A DNA stretch of 64,000 bases from CAWJMD01 sp963845675 (GTDB lineage Bacteria; Actinomycetota; Actinomycetes; Actinomycetales; CAWJMD01), in assembly GCA_963845675.1 (NCBI GenBank), contig CAWJSX010000003.1, forward strand, positions 372,001 to 436,000, in the 5' to 3' direction. The translations under genes and the position numbers were made by a program. The notes under the pieces are model-generated. The model made no database searches and was not told where the DNA came from. It saw only the letters and a program-made list of their open reading frames with translations. This document shows, piece by piece, positions 23,785-31,550 of the stretch; within the stretch, counting starts at the first letter, position 1, and every line of letters begins with the position of its first letter.

Positions 23785-24956
23785 ACGGCCGTGGAGGCGA
23801 CTGGCAGGTCGTCGCCGTGCGCGAGATCTGGGTCAAGCTGCGCGACAAGGTGTTCATCGGCTCGACGCTGTTCGTGGTGGCGGCCGTCGTCGTCTCCGTC
23901 GGCCTGAGCGCCTTCCTGAGCAACTGGACCGACAGCTACACGGTCGCTGTCGTCGACCGGGCCGGCGGTGCCCTCGTCGACACGGCCCGCTCGGTCGCCG
24001 ACGAGCAGGGACGCAAGGTCGAGCTCACCACCGAGGTGGCGCCCGACGACGCAGCCGCCGAGGCGCTCGTCGCCTCCGCCGATGTGGACGTGGCCCTTCT
24101 CCCGGCAGGGGACGGGTGGGAGGTGGTGGCCGAGCGCGAGGTCGACCCCGGCCTCCAGGAGCTCCTCGCGACGGCCGTGTCGTCCCAGTCGCTGGAGCGC
24201 AACGCCCAGCGGCTCGGTACCAACCAGGACGAGCTCCTCGCGGGATCGACCCTGGACGCACGGGTGCTGGAGGGCAGCACCCTCGCTCCGGAGGTCAGAT
24301 ACGGGGTCGGGTTCGCCTTCGCCCTCCTGTTCTACGTCACCGCGCTCACGTTCGGCCTGGCCATCGCCCAGTCCGTGGTCGAGGAGAAGCAGAGCCGCGT
24401 CGTCGAGATCCTCGCGGCAGCCATCCCGATCAGGCAGCTCCTGCTCGGCAAGGTCGTGGGCAACTCCGCCCTGGCGCTCGCACAGGTGGTCACCCTGGTC
24501 GGCGTGGGGATGGTGGCGCTGTCGCTCACGGGCCAGTCGGAGTTCCTCGCCCCGGTGCTGGCCGCTGGTACCTGGTTCGTCGTGTTCTTCCTGCTCGGCT
24601 TCGCCGCCGTCGCGTGCGTGTGGGCCGTCGCCGGTTCGGTGGCCACGCGGTCCGAGGACCTGCAGGCGACCACCACCCCCGTCACGGTCTCGGTGATGGC
24701 CGCGCTGTTCGTGGGCCTGTTCGCCCAGGGCAAGGTGCTCGCCGTCGCCTCGTTCGTGCCCCTGGTCAGCTCGGTCGCGATGCCGATCCGGATGCTCGGC
24801 GGCGACGTGCCCTGGTGGCAGCCGGTGGTCTCAGGCGTCATCGTCCTCGTGGCCGCGGCCGGACTCGTGCGGCTCGGTGCGCGCATGTACGAGAACTCGC
24901 TGCTGCGGACGGACCGGCGAACCAGCTGGCGCGAGGCGCTCCAGCTCACGCGCTGA
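23781..24956 (+). CDS. ABC-2 type permease (NatB-like)
   Basis: 391 residues. One membrane helix near residues 25-45 (FVVAAVVVSVGLSAFL), then an extracytoplasmic domain of about 130 residues, then five or six helices from residue 175 (YGVGFAFALLFYVTALTFGL ... VSGVIVLVAAAGLVRLG). VVEEKQSRVVEILAAAIP is the characteristic ABC-2 loop motif. It overlaps the ATPase gene by four bases, so the two form one transporter. Copy A of the 70-bp repeat begins within its last codons. Confidence 0.93.
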   Translation: MNGRGGDWQVVAVREIWVKLRDKVFIGSTLFVVAAVVVSVGLSAFLSNWTDSYTVAVVDRAGGALVDTARSVADEQGRKVELTTEVAPDDAAAEALVASADVDVALLPAGDGWEVVAEREVDPGLQELLATAVSSQSLERNAQRLGTNQDELLAGSTLDARVLEGSTLAPEVRYGVGFAFALLFYVTALTFGLAIAQSVVEEKQSRVVEILAAAIPIRQLLLGKVVGNSALALAQVVTLVGVGMVALSLTGQSEFLAPVLAAGTWFVVFFLLGFAAVACVWAVAGSVATRSEDLQATTTPVTVSVMAALFVGLFAQGKVLAVASFVPLVSSVAMPIRMLGGDVPWWQPVVSGVIVLVAAAGLVRLGARMYENSLLRTDRRTSWREALQLTR

Positions 24957-25020
24957 CGTCCACATGTCGGGATGCGGGTCCCGACGCCGGGCGATACGAA
25001 GGTGCCACCGCACACGGCTG
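24951..25020. repeat. Diverged 70-bp repeat, copy A
   Basis: Begins CGCTGACGTCCACATGTCG and is about 80 percent identical, in the same orientation, to 26172-26242. It contains a perfect hairpin: GTCGGGA (24966-24972) with TCCCGAC (24979-24985). It overlaps the permease stop codon and lies downstream of the CPBP gene. No transposase is associated. Confidence 0.6.
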
Positions 25021-25114
25021 CCCGGCCCCTGACCGTGACCCAGTGCCCGTCGTGCGGGAGGCCGTCGCAGTCGAGCAGTAGGAGGAGGCGTGTGGAGCGG
25101 GCCGGGGGCCGTTG

Positions 25115-26005
25115 TCAGAACCCGTGGACGAGCGGGAAGATCGGCAGCGCCTCCTCGTGGTAAGCGTGCACGATCACGAGCCACACGACCGCGTCGAACA
25201 GCAGGTGCACTGTGACCACGTAGAAGAGGTTCTTCGTCCAGGAGAAGATCGCGCCCTGCACGAGCGCGAACGGGATCGTCAGCAGCGGACCCCACGACTG
25301 GTAGCCGAGCTCCCACAGGAACGATACGAAGATCGCCGCCTGCAGCAGGTTGGCGAGCCACGGCCGGAAGTGGCGCATGAGCAGCGTGTAGACGGTGCAG
25401 ATGAAGAACAGCTCGTCCCACAGGCCCACCGCGTTGACGCCCACGAACAGCCGCGCCATCTCGTGCGGCTCCTCGACGGCGGGCCAGTTGCGGTAGACGC
25501 CGCTGGTGAGGAAGTAGAACGGCAGGATCACGTAGGCGAGGAAGATGACCGCGACCAGGTAGGTCCACATGCGGCGCGTCCAGCGCCCGCCCGCCCATGG
25601 AAAGCGGATCGCGTGGTCCTTGAAGCCCCAGCGTGCGATGACGTAGGGCAGCAGCACGGCGCCGCCGAGGGCGATCGTGAAGCGCGCGACGCCCTCGTTC
25701 GTGATGTCGGCGTGCAGCGAGATGAAGCTGATCGAGGTGAGCGCGATGGCGACGAGCGAGAGGTCCTGCCCCAGCTTGCGCGATCGTCCCGCGCGGTCGG
25801 TGAGGATGCCGACACCGACGCCCGCGACGAGCGGCAGGTAGCCCCAGTCGGTCAGCACCCAGAACAGCAGCACCGCGCCGAGCGAGACGAGCGCCGCAGG
25901 CACGACAGCGATCGGATGCGTCGGGGCGCCCTCGGCGGCAATCGTCAGCGACCGCAGCCACGTCGTCGGCCGCGGGGCGGGGGCGCTCTCTGGAGCGACC
26001 GTCAC
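25115..26005 (-). CDS. CPBP-family intramembrane protease-like protein
   Basis: 296 residues with about eight membrane helices (AVVPAALVSLGAVLLFW, TYLVAVIFLAYVILPFYFL and so on). The C-terminal part resembles the CPBP/Abi family of glutamic intramembrane proteases: WDELFFICTVYTLLMRH in place of EExxxR, and HLLFDAVVWL as the HxxxD/N motif. Here the first catalytic Glu of the pair is Asp and the Arg position is not obvious, so activity is uncertain. GTG 26005 is placed by TAGGCT six bases upstream (leaderless). The gene sits alone between the ABC exporter and amtB, bracketed by the two repeat copies, and is probably an accessory gain. Confidence 0.78.
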   Translation of the reverse strand: MTVAPESAPAPRPTTWLRSLTIAAEGAPTHPIAVVPAALVSLGAVLLFWVLTDWGYLPLVAGVGVGILTDRAGRSRKLGQDLSLVAIALTSISFISLHADITNEGVARFTIALGGAVLLPYVIARWGFKDHAIRFPWAGGRWTRRMWTYLVAVIFLAYVILPFYFLTSGVYRNWPAVEEPHEMARLFVGVNAVGLWDELFFICTVYTLLMRHFRPWLANLLQAAIFVSFLWELGYQSWGPLLTIPFALVQGAIFSWTKNLFYVVTVHLLFDAVVWLVIVHAYHEEALPIFPLVHGF

Positions 26006-26011
26006 GCCACC

Positions 26012-26017
26012 AGCCTA
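26012..26017 (-). promoter_or_regulatory. Leaderless -10 element for the CPBP gene
   Basis: On the minus strand TAGGCT, six bases, then GTG at 26005. It fixes the start of the CPBP protein and shows its promoter is private, reading away from amtB. Confidence 0.5.
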
Positions 26018-26171
26018 CGGAGGGTGCATGGTCCTCGGCACGGACGATCCTCATCCGCCCTGATGCAGAGGCGGCAGGATCCCGCCCGCGGCGGCGCCCG
26101 CGCTGCGCGGTGGGCCATGCACAGCGACTGATCGACGCGCAGCGTCTCGCCCACACCTTCGACACCGGCGA

Positions 26172-26242
26172 CGCTGACGTCCACTTGTCGAGACGAGGGT
26201 CCCGCAGGGCGGACGACACGTAGGTTTCACCGCACGCGGCCG
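26172..26242. repeat. Diverged 70-bp repeat, copy B
   Basis: Begins CGCTGACGTCCACTTGTCG; partner of copy A at 24951-25020. Its hairpin is weaker but kept by compensating pairs: TCTCG/CGGGA on the minus strand, with one G-T pair. It lies 120 bp upstream of amtB and 165 bp upstream (minus strand) of the CPBP start. Confidence 0.6.
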
Positions 26243-26362
26243 TCGGATACACGGCCGTAACACGAACAGCCGCCGCAGGAAACACACCGCCTGGATCGTC
26301 GTCGGCATGCGCCGGCCCCACCCCGGGGGCCGTCGTCCCGTCCGACAGATCTGGAGGTTGCC

Positions 26363-27727
26363 GTGGACCCCGTGAACACCGGCGACACCGCCTGGATCCT
26401 CACCAGCGCCGCCCTGGTGCTGCTGATGACCCCCGGGCTCGCGCTCTTCTACGGCGGCATGGTGCGCGCCAAGAGCGTCCTGAACATGATGATGATGAGC
26501 TTCGGCGCGATGGCCCTGATCAGCGTCCTGTGGGTGCTGTACGGGTACTCGATCGCGTTCGGAAACGACGTGGCCTTCGGGCTGGTCGGCGACCCGACCG
26601 AGTTCTTCGGCCTGGCCGGGCTGATGGAGGACGTCACCTCTGAGGGCGGCGGCCTGCCGGTGATGGCGTTCGTCGGCTTCCAGGCCGTGTTCGCGATCAT
26701 CACCGTGGCCCTGATCTCGGGAGCCATCGCGGACCGCGCCAAGTTCGGCGCCTGGATGGTCTTCGCCGGCGTGTGGGCGACGATCGTCTACTTCCCGATC
26801 GCCCACTGGGTGTTCGACTTCACCCTGACCGACGAGGCGACGGGGGACATCACGCACGTCGGTGGCTGGGTCGCGAACAACCTGGCCGCCCTCGACTTCG
26901 CCGGTGGGACGGCGGTGCACATCAACGCCGGTGCCGCCGGCCTCGCGCTCGCCCTCGTGCTCGGCAGGCGCAAGGGGTTCGGCAAGGACCTCATGCGCCC
27001 CCACAACCTGCCGCTCGTGATGATCGGCGCCGGTCTGCTGTGGTTCGGCTGGTTCGGCTTCAACGCCGGCTCGGCGCTCGCCGCCAACAACACGGCCGCC
27101 GTCGCCTGGGTCAACACCCTGGTCGCGACAGGTGCCGCCGTGCTGGGCTGGCTGGTCACGGAGAAGATCCGCGACGGTCACTCGACATCCCTCGGCGGGG
27201 CCTCGGGCGTCGTGGCCGGCCTGGTGGCCATCACCCCTGCCTGCGCCGCGGTGTCGCCGATCGGCGCGATCGTGATCGGCCTGCTCGCCGGCGTGCTCTG
27301 CGCGCTGGCCATCGGGCTCAAGTACCGGTTCGGCTACGACGACTCGCTGGACGTCGTCGGCGTCCACCTCGTGGGCGGCCTCTGGGGCACGCTCGCGATC
27401 GGTCTGCTGGCCGACGAGGCGTCCCCGTCGGGTGTGGCCGGTCTGTTCTACGGTGGCGGTGTCGACCAGCTCTGGCGTCAGGCCGTCGGTGCCGTCGCCG
27501 TGCTGGTGACGTCGTTCGTCCTCACCTACGTCATCGGCCTCGCGATCCAGAAGACGATGGGCTTCAGGATCGACGAGGAGGACGAGGTGTCCGGTGTGGA
27601 CGCGTTCGCCCACGCTGAGTCGGGCTACGACTTCGGCACGCTGGCCAGCGCCGCAGGCTTCCGCCCGGCGGGCGGTCGTTCATCGGTCACCACGAAGTCG
27701 ACCGACTCAGAGGAGGTTTCGGCATGA
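26363..27727 (+). CDS. amtB: Ammonium transporter
   Basis: 454 residues with 11 predicted membrane helices; trimeric channel for ammonium. Twin pore histidines are in GGTAVHINAGAAG (near residue 186) and VVGVHLVGGLWG (near 332), with the periplasmic gate aromatics upstream (FVGFQAVFAIITVAL). The C-terminal cytoplasmic tail has GFRIDEEDEVSGVD, where PII docks. GTG 26363 with GGAGG seven bases upstream. The stop overlaps ATG of glnB (ATGA), the classical amtB-glnK pair. Confidence 0.96.
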   Translation: MDPVNTGDTAWILTSAALVLLMTPGLALFYGGMVRAKSVLNMMMMSFGAMALISVLWVLYGYSIAFGNDVAFGLVGDPTEFFGLAGLMEDVTSEGGGLPVMAFVGFQAVFAIITVALISGAIADRAKFGAWMVFAGVWATIVYFPIAHWVFDFTLTDEATGDITHVGGWVANNLAALDFAGGTAVHINAGAAGLALALVLGRRKGFGKDLMRPHNLPLVMIGAGLLWFGWFGFNAGSALAANNTAAVAWVNTLVATGAAVLGWLVTEKIRDGHSTSLGGASGVVAGLVAITPACAAVSPIGAIVIGLLAGVLCALAIGLKYRFGYDDSLDVVGVHLVGGLWGTLAIGLLADEASPSGVAGLFYGGGVDQLWRQAVGAVAVLVTSFVLTYVIGLAIQKTMGFRIDEEDEVSGVDAFAHAESGYDFGTLASAAGFRPAGGRSSVTTKSTDSEEVSA

Positions 27728-28062
27728 AGCTCGTCACCGCGGTGATCAAGCCGCACAAGCTCGACGACGTCAAGACCGCCCTGGAGGCGTTCGGCGTCCA
27801 GGGCATGACCGTCAGCGAGGCGAACGGCTACGGGCGCCAGCGTGGGCACACCGAGGTGTACCGGGGGGCGGAGTACACGGTCGACCTGGTGCCCAAGGTG
27901 CGGCTCGAGGTGCTCGTCGACGACCCGGACGCGCCAGACGTCGTCGAGGTGATCGTCAAGGCGGCCCAGACCGGCCGGATCGGGGACGGCAAGGTGTGGA
28001 CCCTCCCGGTCGAGGACGTCGCCCGCGTCAGGACCGGGGAGCACGGTCTGGACGCACTCTGA
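27724..28062 (+). CDS. glnB: Nitrogen regulatory protein P-II
   Basis: 112 residues, full-length PII (GlnB/GlnK). The T-loop has Tyr51 in RGAEYTVDLVPK, the residue modified by GlnD (adenylylated in actinobacteria). KPHKLDDVKTALEAFGVQGMT is the N-terminal signature and GRIGDGKVWTLPVEDVARVRTGE the B-loop/C-terminal signature. It binds ATP/ADP and 2-oxoglutarate and gates AmtB. ATG overlaps the amtB stop, and a large hairpin follows 21 bases after its stop. Confidence 0.97.
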   Translation: MKLVTAVIKPHKLDDVKTALEAFGVQGMTVSEANGYGRQRGHTEVYRGAEYTVDLVPKVRLEVLVDDPDAPDVVEVIVKAAQTGRIGDGKVWTLPVEDVARVRTGEHGLDAL

Positions 28063-28082
28063 GCACCGACCGCTACCGAGAA

Positions 28083-28131
28083 GCCGCTCGCCCCTCAGCC
28101 GTCCCCCGCCGGGACCTGAGGGGCGAGCGGC
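28083..28131 (+). terminator. 49-nt near-perfect hairpin between glnB and glnD
   Basis: GCCGCTCGCCCCTCAG (28083-28098) pairs fully with CTGAGGGGCGAGCGGC (28116-28131); inside, GTCCC (28101-28105) pairs with GGGAC (28111-28115) around loop CCGCC. That is 21 paired bases with one 2-base bulge. No U-tract follows. It probably terminates or attenuates amtB-glnB transcription ahead of glnD. Confidence 0.65.
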
Positions 28132-28142
28132 TCGCTCTCGCG

Positions 28143-30505
28143 GTGCGCTCCGGTCTGGACGACCCGACGGCGGGGCCGCAGCGTCGGGAGCGCCTGGCGG
28201 GGCTGGTCGACGCGTGGCTGACCGACGTCTGGACCGACGCGGTGGGCGCGGTCGCTCCCGGACTGGCCCCGGACAGACCTCCGGGGCCGGGACGGGGGTG
28301 GCGCTCGTCGCGGTCGGCGGCCACGCGCGCCGCGACGCCGGGCCGGCGAGCGACCTCGACCTGGTCCTCCTGCACGACGGGCGCTCGCTGAGCGCCTCAC
28401 AGGTCGGGGAGCTGGCCGACCAGGTCTGGTACCCCGTGTGGGACGCCGGTCTGCGGCTCGACCACTCGGTGCGGTCGGTCGCCCAGTGCCGCGACGTCGC
28501 CGCCGGCGACGTCGCGGCGGCGATCGGGCTGCTCGACCTGCGCCCCGTGGCGGGCGACGGGGGCTTGGCGCTGCGGGCGCGGGAGGTGCTGCGCGAGGAC
28601 TGGCGGCGTCAGGCCCGCAAGCGGCTGCCGGAGCTCTCGGAGTCGCTGACCGAGCGGACGCGCCAGCACGGCGAGCTCGCCTACCTGATCGAGGGGGACC
28701 TCAAGGAGGCGCGAGGCGGCCTGCGGGACGCGGTGGTCCTGCACGCGCTCGTCGCGTCGTGGTTGGCGGACGCCCCGCACGCCCTCGTCGAGCCCGCCCA
28801 CCGTCGCCTGCTCGACATCCGGGACGGTCTGCACACCATCACCGGTCGCGCGGGTGAGCGGCTGCTGCTGGCGGACCAGGACGCCGTGGCCGTGGCCCTC
28901 GGCCTCCCGGACGCCGACGCCCTGGTCGCGGAGGTCGCGGGTGCGGCCCGGACCCTGTCCTACACGCTCGACCTGACCGCCCGACGGGCGCGCGGTGCCG
29001 CGACCACCCGCCGCGGGCTGCGGCGCCAACGGCCCCGGCTCCGCCCGGTCGAGCCGGGGCTGGTCGAGCACGACGGCGAGCTGTGCCTCGGCTCCGCGGC
29101 CCTGCCCCACGCCGATCCCGCGCTCGCCGTGCGTGCCGCGGCGGCGGCCGCCCGTGAGCGGCTCCCGCTCTCACCGGTCACGGCCGTCCACCTGGCGACG
29201 GGGTCCGCGCCGCTCGGCGCGCCATGGCCCGTCGAGGCCCGGGAGGCCTTCGACGCCCTGCTCGCCTCGGGCGAGCCGCTGGCCGGGGTCTGGGAGACGC
29301 TCGACCAGGCGGGCCTCGTCGTGCAGTGGCTGCCGGAGTGGGCGGGGGTGCGCAACCGTCCCCAGCGCACGGTGGTGCACCGGCACACCGTCGACCGGCA
29401 CCTCGTCGAGACCTGCGTGGTGGCCTCGACCCTGCTCGACCGCGTCTCCCGTCCCGACCTGCTGGTGCTCTCCGCGCTGCTCCACGACATCGGCAAGCTG
29501 CCCGGCGCGCGCGACCACTCGGCCGTGGGCGCCCCGATCGCGTACCGCGTCGCCGAACGGCTGGGGTGCCCGGCGGCGGACTGCGCCGTCGTCGAGAGGC
29601 TCGTGCGCGAGCACCTGACCCTGGTCGACCTGGCCACACGCCGCGACCCCGACGACCCCCGGACGATCGACGCGGTCGTCGCCGCCGTCGACGGGCGCGA
29701 GGACCTGCTGGACCTCCTGCGCGCGCTGACCGAGGCCGACGCCCGAGCGGCCGGGCCCGCCGCCTGGACGCCGTGGCGACGTCGTCTCGTCGACGACCTG
29801 GTGGAGCGCACCCGCAGCTCCCTGCGAGGAGCACCGCTGGTGGGGCCCGGTCCGCTCTCCGGCGCGGAGGAGGCTCTGGTGCGCTCCGTCGGCGCGGATC
29901 GTCGTCCACAGATCGAGATCACCTCCCTCGACGGTCTGCACGCCGTCACCGTCGTCGCCCTGGACAGGATCGGCCTCTTCGCCGATATCGCGGGGCTGCT
30001 TGCCGCACAGGGCCTTTCCGTGCGCTCCGCCCTGGTCCGGACGGTCGGCGGCATCGCCGTCGACACCTGGTCGGTGTCAGCGCGGGACCTGCCCGACCCC
30101 GGCGTGCTGCGGACCGGCCTGCAACGTCTCGAGGGTGGCGACCTCTCTGTCCTTGACCGTCTGGCGCGCCGTGACGCGTCCTGGCGTCCCGCGAGCTCGA
30201 CCGACACCGAGCCCCGGGTGCTGGTGCTGGCCGGTGCCTCGGAGAACGCGACGGTGCTCGAGGTGAGGGCGGCGGACAGGCCCGGCCTGCTGCACGCGCT
30301 GGGCGCCGCCGTGCGTGACGTCGGCGCCGACCTGCGCAGCGCCCACGTGGCCACCCACGCGGGGCGGGCCGTCGACGTCCTGTACCTGACGGAGGCCGGC
30401 GACCGCGCAGACGGGTCGGGGCGGCTCTCGCCCGCACGGACGGCCGAGGTGATCGCCGCGCTCGGGGCGGCGGCGCAGACGAGCCCCCTGACCGCGCCGG
30501 CTTGA
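28143..30505 (+). CDS. glnD: PII nucleotidyltransferase/deadenylylase GlnD, one frameshift
   Basis: Modifies PII according to nitrogen status. The N-terminal part (MRSGLDDPTAGPQRRERLAG, then LVDAWLTDVW) is in one frame; near 28290 the reading moves to the frame carrying the nucleotidyltransferase motif VGGHARRDAGPASDLDLVLL, so an indel is likely there. Then come the HD domain (LLHDIGKLPGARDHS near 29480) and two C-terminal ACT domains (VVALDRIGLFADIAGLL; VRAADRPGLLHALGAAV). Restored length is about 787 residues. The first ordinary in-frame start is GTG 28143, just past the hairpin; coding-like sequence continues upstream to 28059 but offers only CTG. Confidence 0.88.
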
Positions 30506-30529
30506 GCAACCAGGCTCCGAGCCGGCTCG

Positions 30530-31426
30530 TCAGGCGGCGCGGCGCTCCGCGGCGATCTCCGGACCGGTCATCGCCCATCGCAGCACCCCGGTCGCCAGGT
30601 CACCGACCCTGCCGGTGACCAGTCGTTCCGTGACCGGCAGGTGCATCAGCCCCAGGGGTGCACGGGCCCATCCGGGCAGCAGCGCCACCGCTCCGCCCGC
30701 CAGCGCGGCGTAGCCGGGCCGGGCGGCCAGCGGGAGCGGGGGCCGGCGCAGCAGGAAACGGGCCGCATCCCGGGCGGCGGCCGTGCTCTCGAGCTCGGGG
30801 CGGAAGGCGTCCAGGGCCGCCCGCAGGCCGATCACGTCGGTCGGCGGGTCGACCACGCCGAGCCGGCCGGCCACCAGGCCGGTCTGTGCGACGTACAGGT
30901 CCGCCTCGTCCGGGGTGAGGGGCGTCGGCGCGTACCGCTGGAAGGCGGTGAGGAAGCTGTCGGCCTCGGCCACGTGCACCCACGCCAGCAGGTGCGGGTC
31001 GGACGCCGCGTACGGGCGCCCGTCCTCCGCCCGCCCCCGCACGCGTTCGTGGATGGCGCGGACCGTGGCGATCACGTCCTCCGCCGCGTCCACCGTCCCG
31101 AAGGTCGTCGTCGCCAGGAAGGTGCTGGTGCGCTGGAGCCGGCCCCAGGGGTCGCTGCGGTACCCCGAGTGACCTGCGACGCCGGCCATCGCCAGCGGGT
31201 GCAGCGACTGCAGGAGCAGGGCCCTGATGCCGCCGACGAACATCGAGGCATCTGCGTGCACGCGCCAGACCGGGTCCTCCGCCGTGAACCAGCGCCGCCC
31301 GGGCGCACCCCAGATCAGCCGGGCCCGCTCGGCGGCGTCGTCTCCCGCCACCCGGGCGCGGACGGTGCGGGCGAGGGCGGTCCGGATCTGCCCGAGGGCC
31401 GCCCCGCCCAGCGTGTCGATGACCAT
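30530..31426 (-). CDS. Oxygenase MpaB family protein (DUF2236)
   Basis: 298 residues. MpaB/DUF2236-type, heme-binding oxygenase-like family that includes latex-clearing-protein relatives. Seen: DPVWRVHADASMFVGGIRAL, LQSLHPLAMAGVAGHSGYRS, LLAWVHVAEADSFLTAFQRY with its His. The substrate is unknown. ATG 31426 lies six bases after GATACT on the minus strand, consistent with leaderless initiation. Convergent with glnD and divergent from ffh. Confidence 0.88.
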   Translation of the reverse strand: MVIDTLGGAALGQIRTALARTVRARVAGDDAAERARLIWGAPGRRWFTAEDPVWRVHADASMFVGGIRALLLQSLHPLAMAGVAGHSGYRSDPWGRLQRTSTFLATTTFGTVDAAEDVIATVRAIHERVRGRAEDGRPYAASDPHLLAWVHVAEADSFLTAFQRYAPTPLTPDEADLYVAQTGLVAGRLGVVDPPTDVIGLRAALDAFRPELESTAAARDAARFLLRRPPLPLAARPGYAALAGGAVALLPGWARAPLGLMHLPVTERLVTGRVGDLATGVLRWAMTGPEIAAERRAA

Positions 31427-31550
31427 TCCTGCAGTATCAGCGGCCTCCTTGCGGTCCGCGACTCGCAGCGGGACAGGTCCGACCGGGCCGACGCGGCCCA
31501 CCAACTACGCTGGCACCCTCCCGACCGCCACCCGAAGGACCACAGACACC

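Larger units (their letters stand above)
26006..26362. other. 357-bp intergenic region between the CPBP gene and amtB
   Basis: Contains, in order: the CPBP promoter (26012-26017), about 150 bp in which I see no gene, copy B of the repeat (26172-26242), and the amtB leader. In the leader GTAAC (26257-26261) and GAAAC (26279-26283) resemble half-sites of the actinobacterial nitrogen regulator GlnR, though the spacing is a poor match. GGAGG at 26352-26356 is the amtB ribosome-binding site. No riboswitch was recognised. Confidence 0.45.

Noticed and set aside
25112..26131. A 339-codon plus-strand frame opposite the CPBP gene
   Set aside because: The translation is charged low-complexity sequence, while the minus strand gives clear membrane helices and a CPBP motif.
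24951..26242. Insertion sequence or composite transposon defined by the two 70-bp repeats
   Set aside because: No transposase, no terminal inverted repeats and about 20 percent divergence between copies; kept only as a repeat/cassette hypothesis.
28059..28142. GlnD start at CTG 28059 overlapping the glnB stop
   Set aside because: CTG is a rare start and the stretch is occupied by a 49-nt hairpin; GTG 28143 preferred, though the N-terminal coding bias leaves some doubt.
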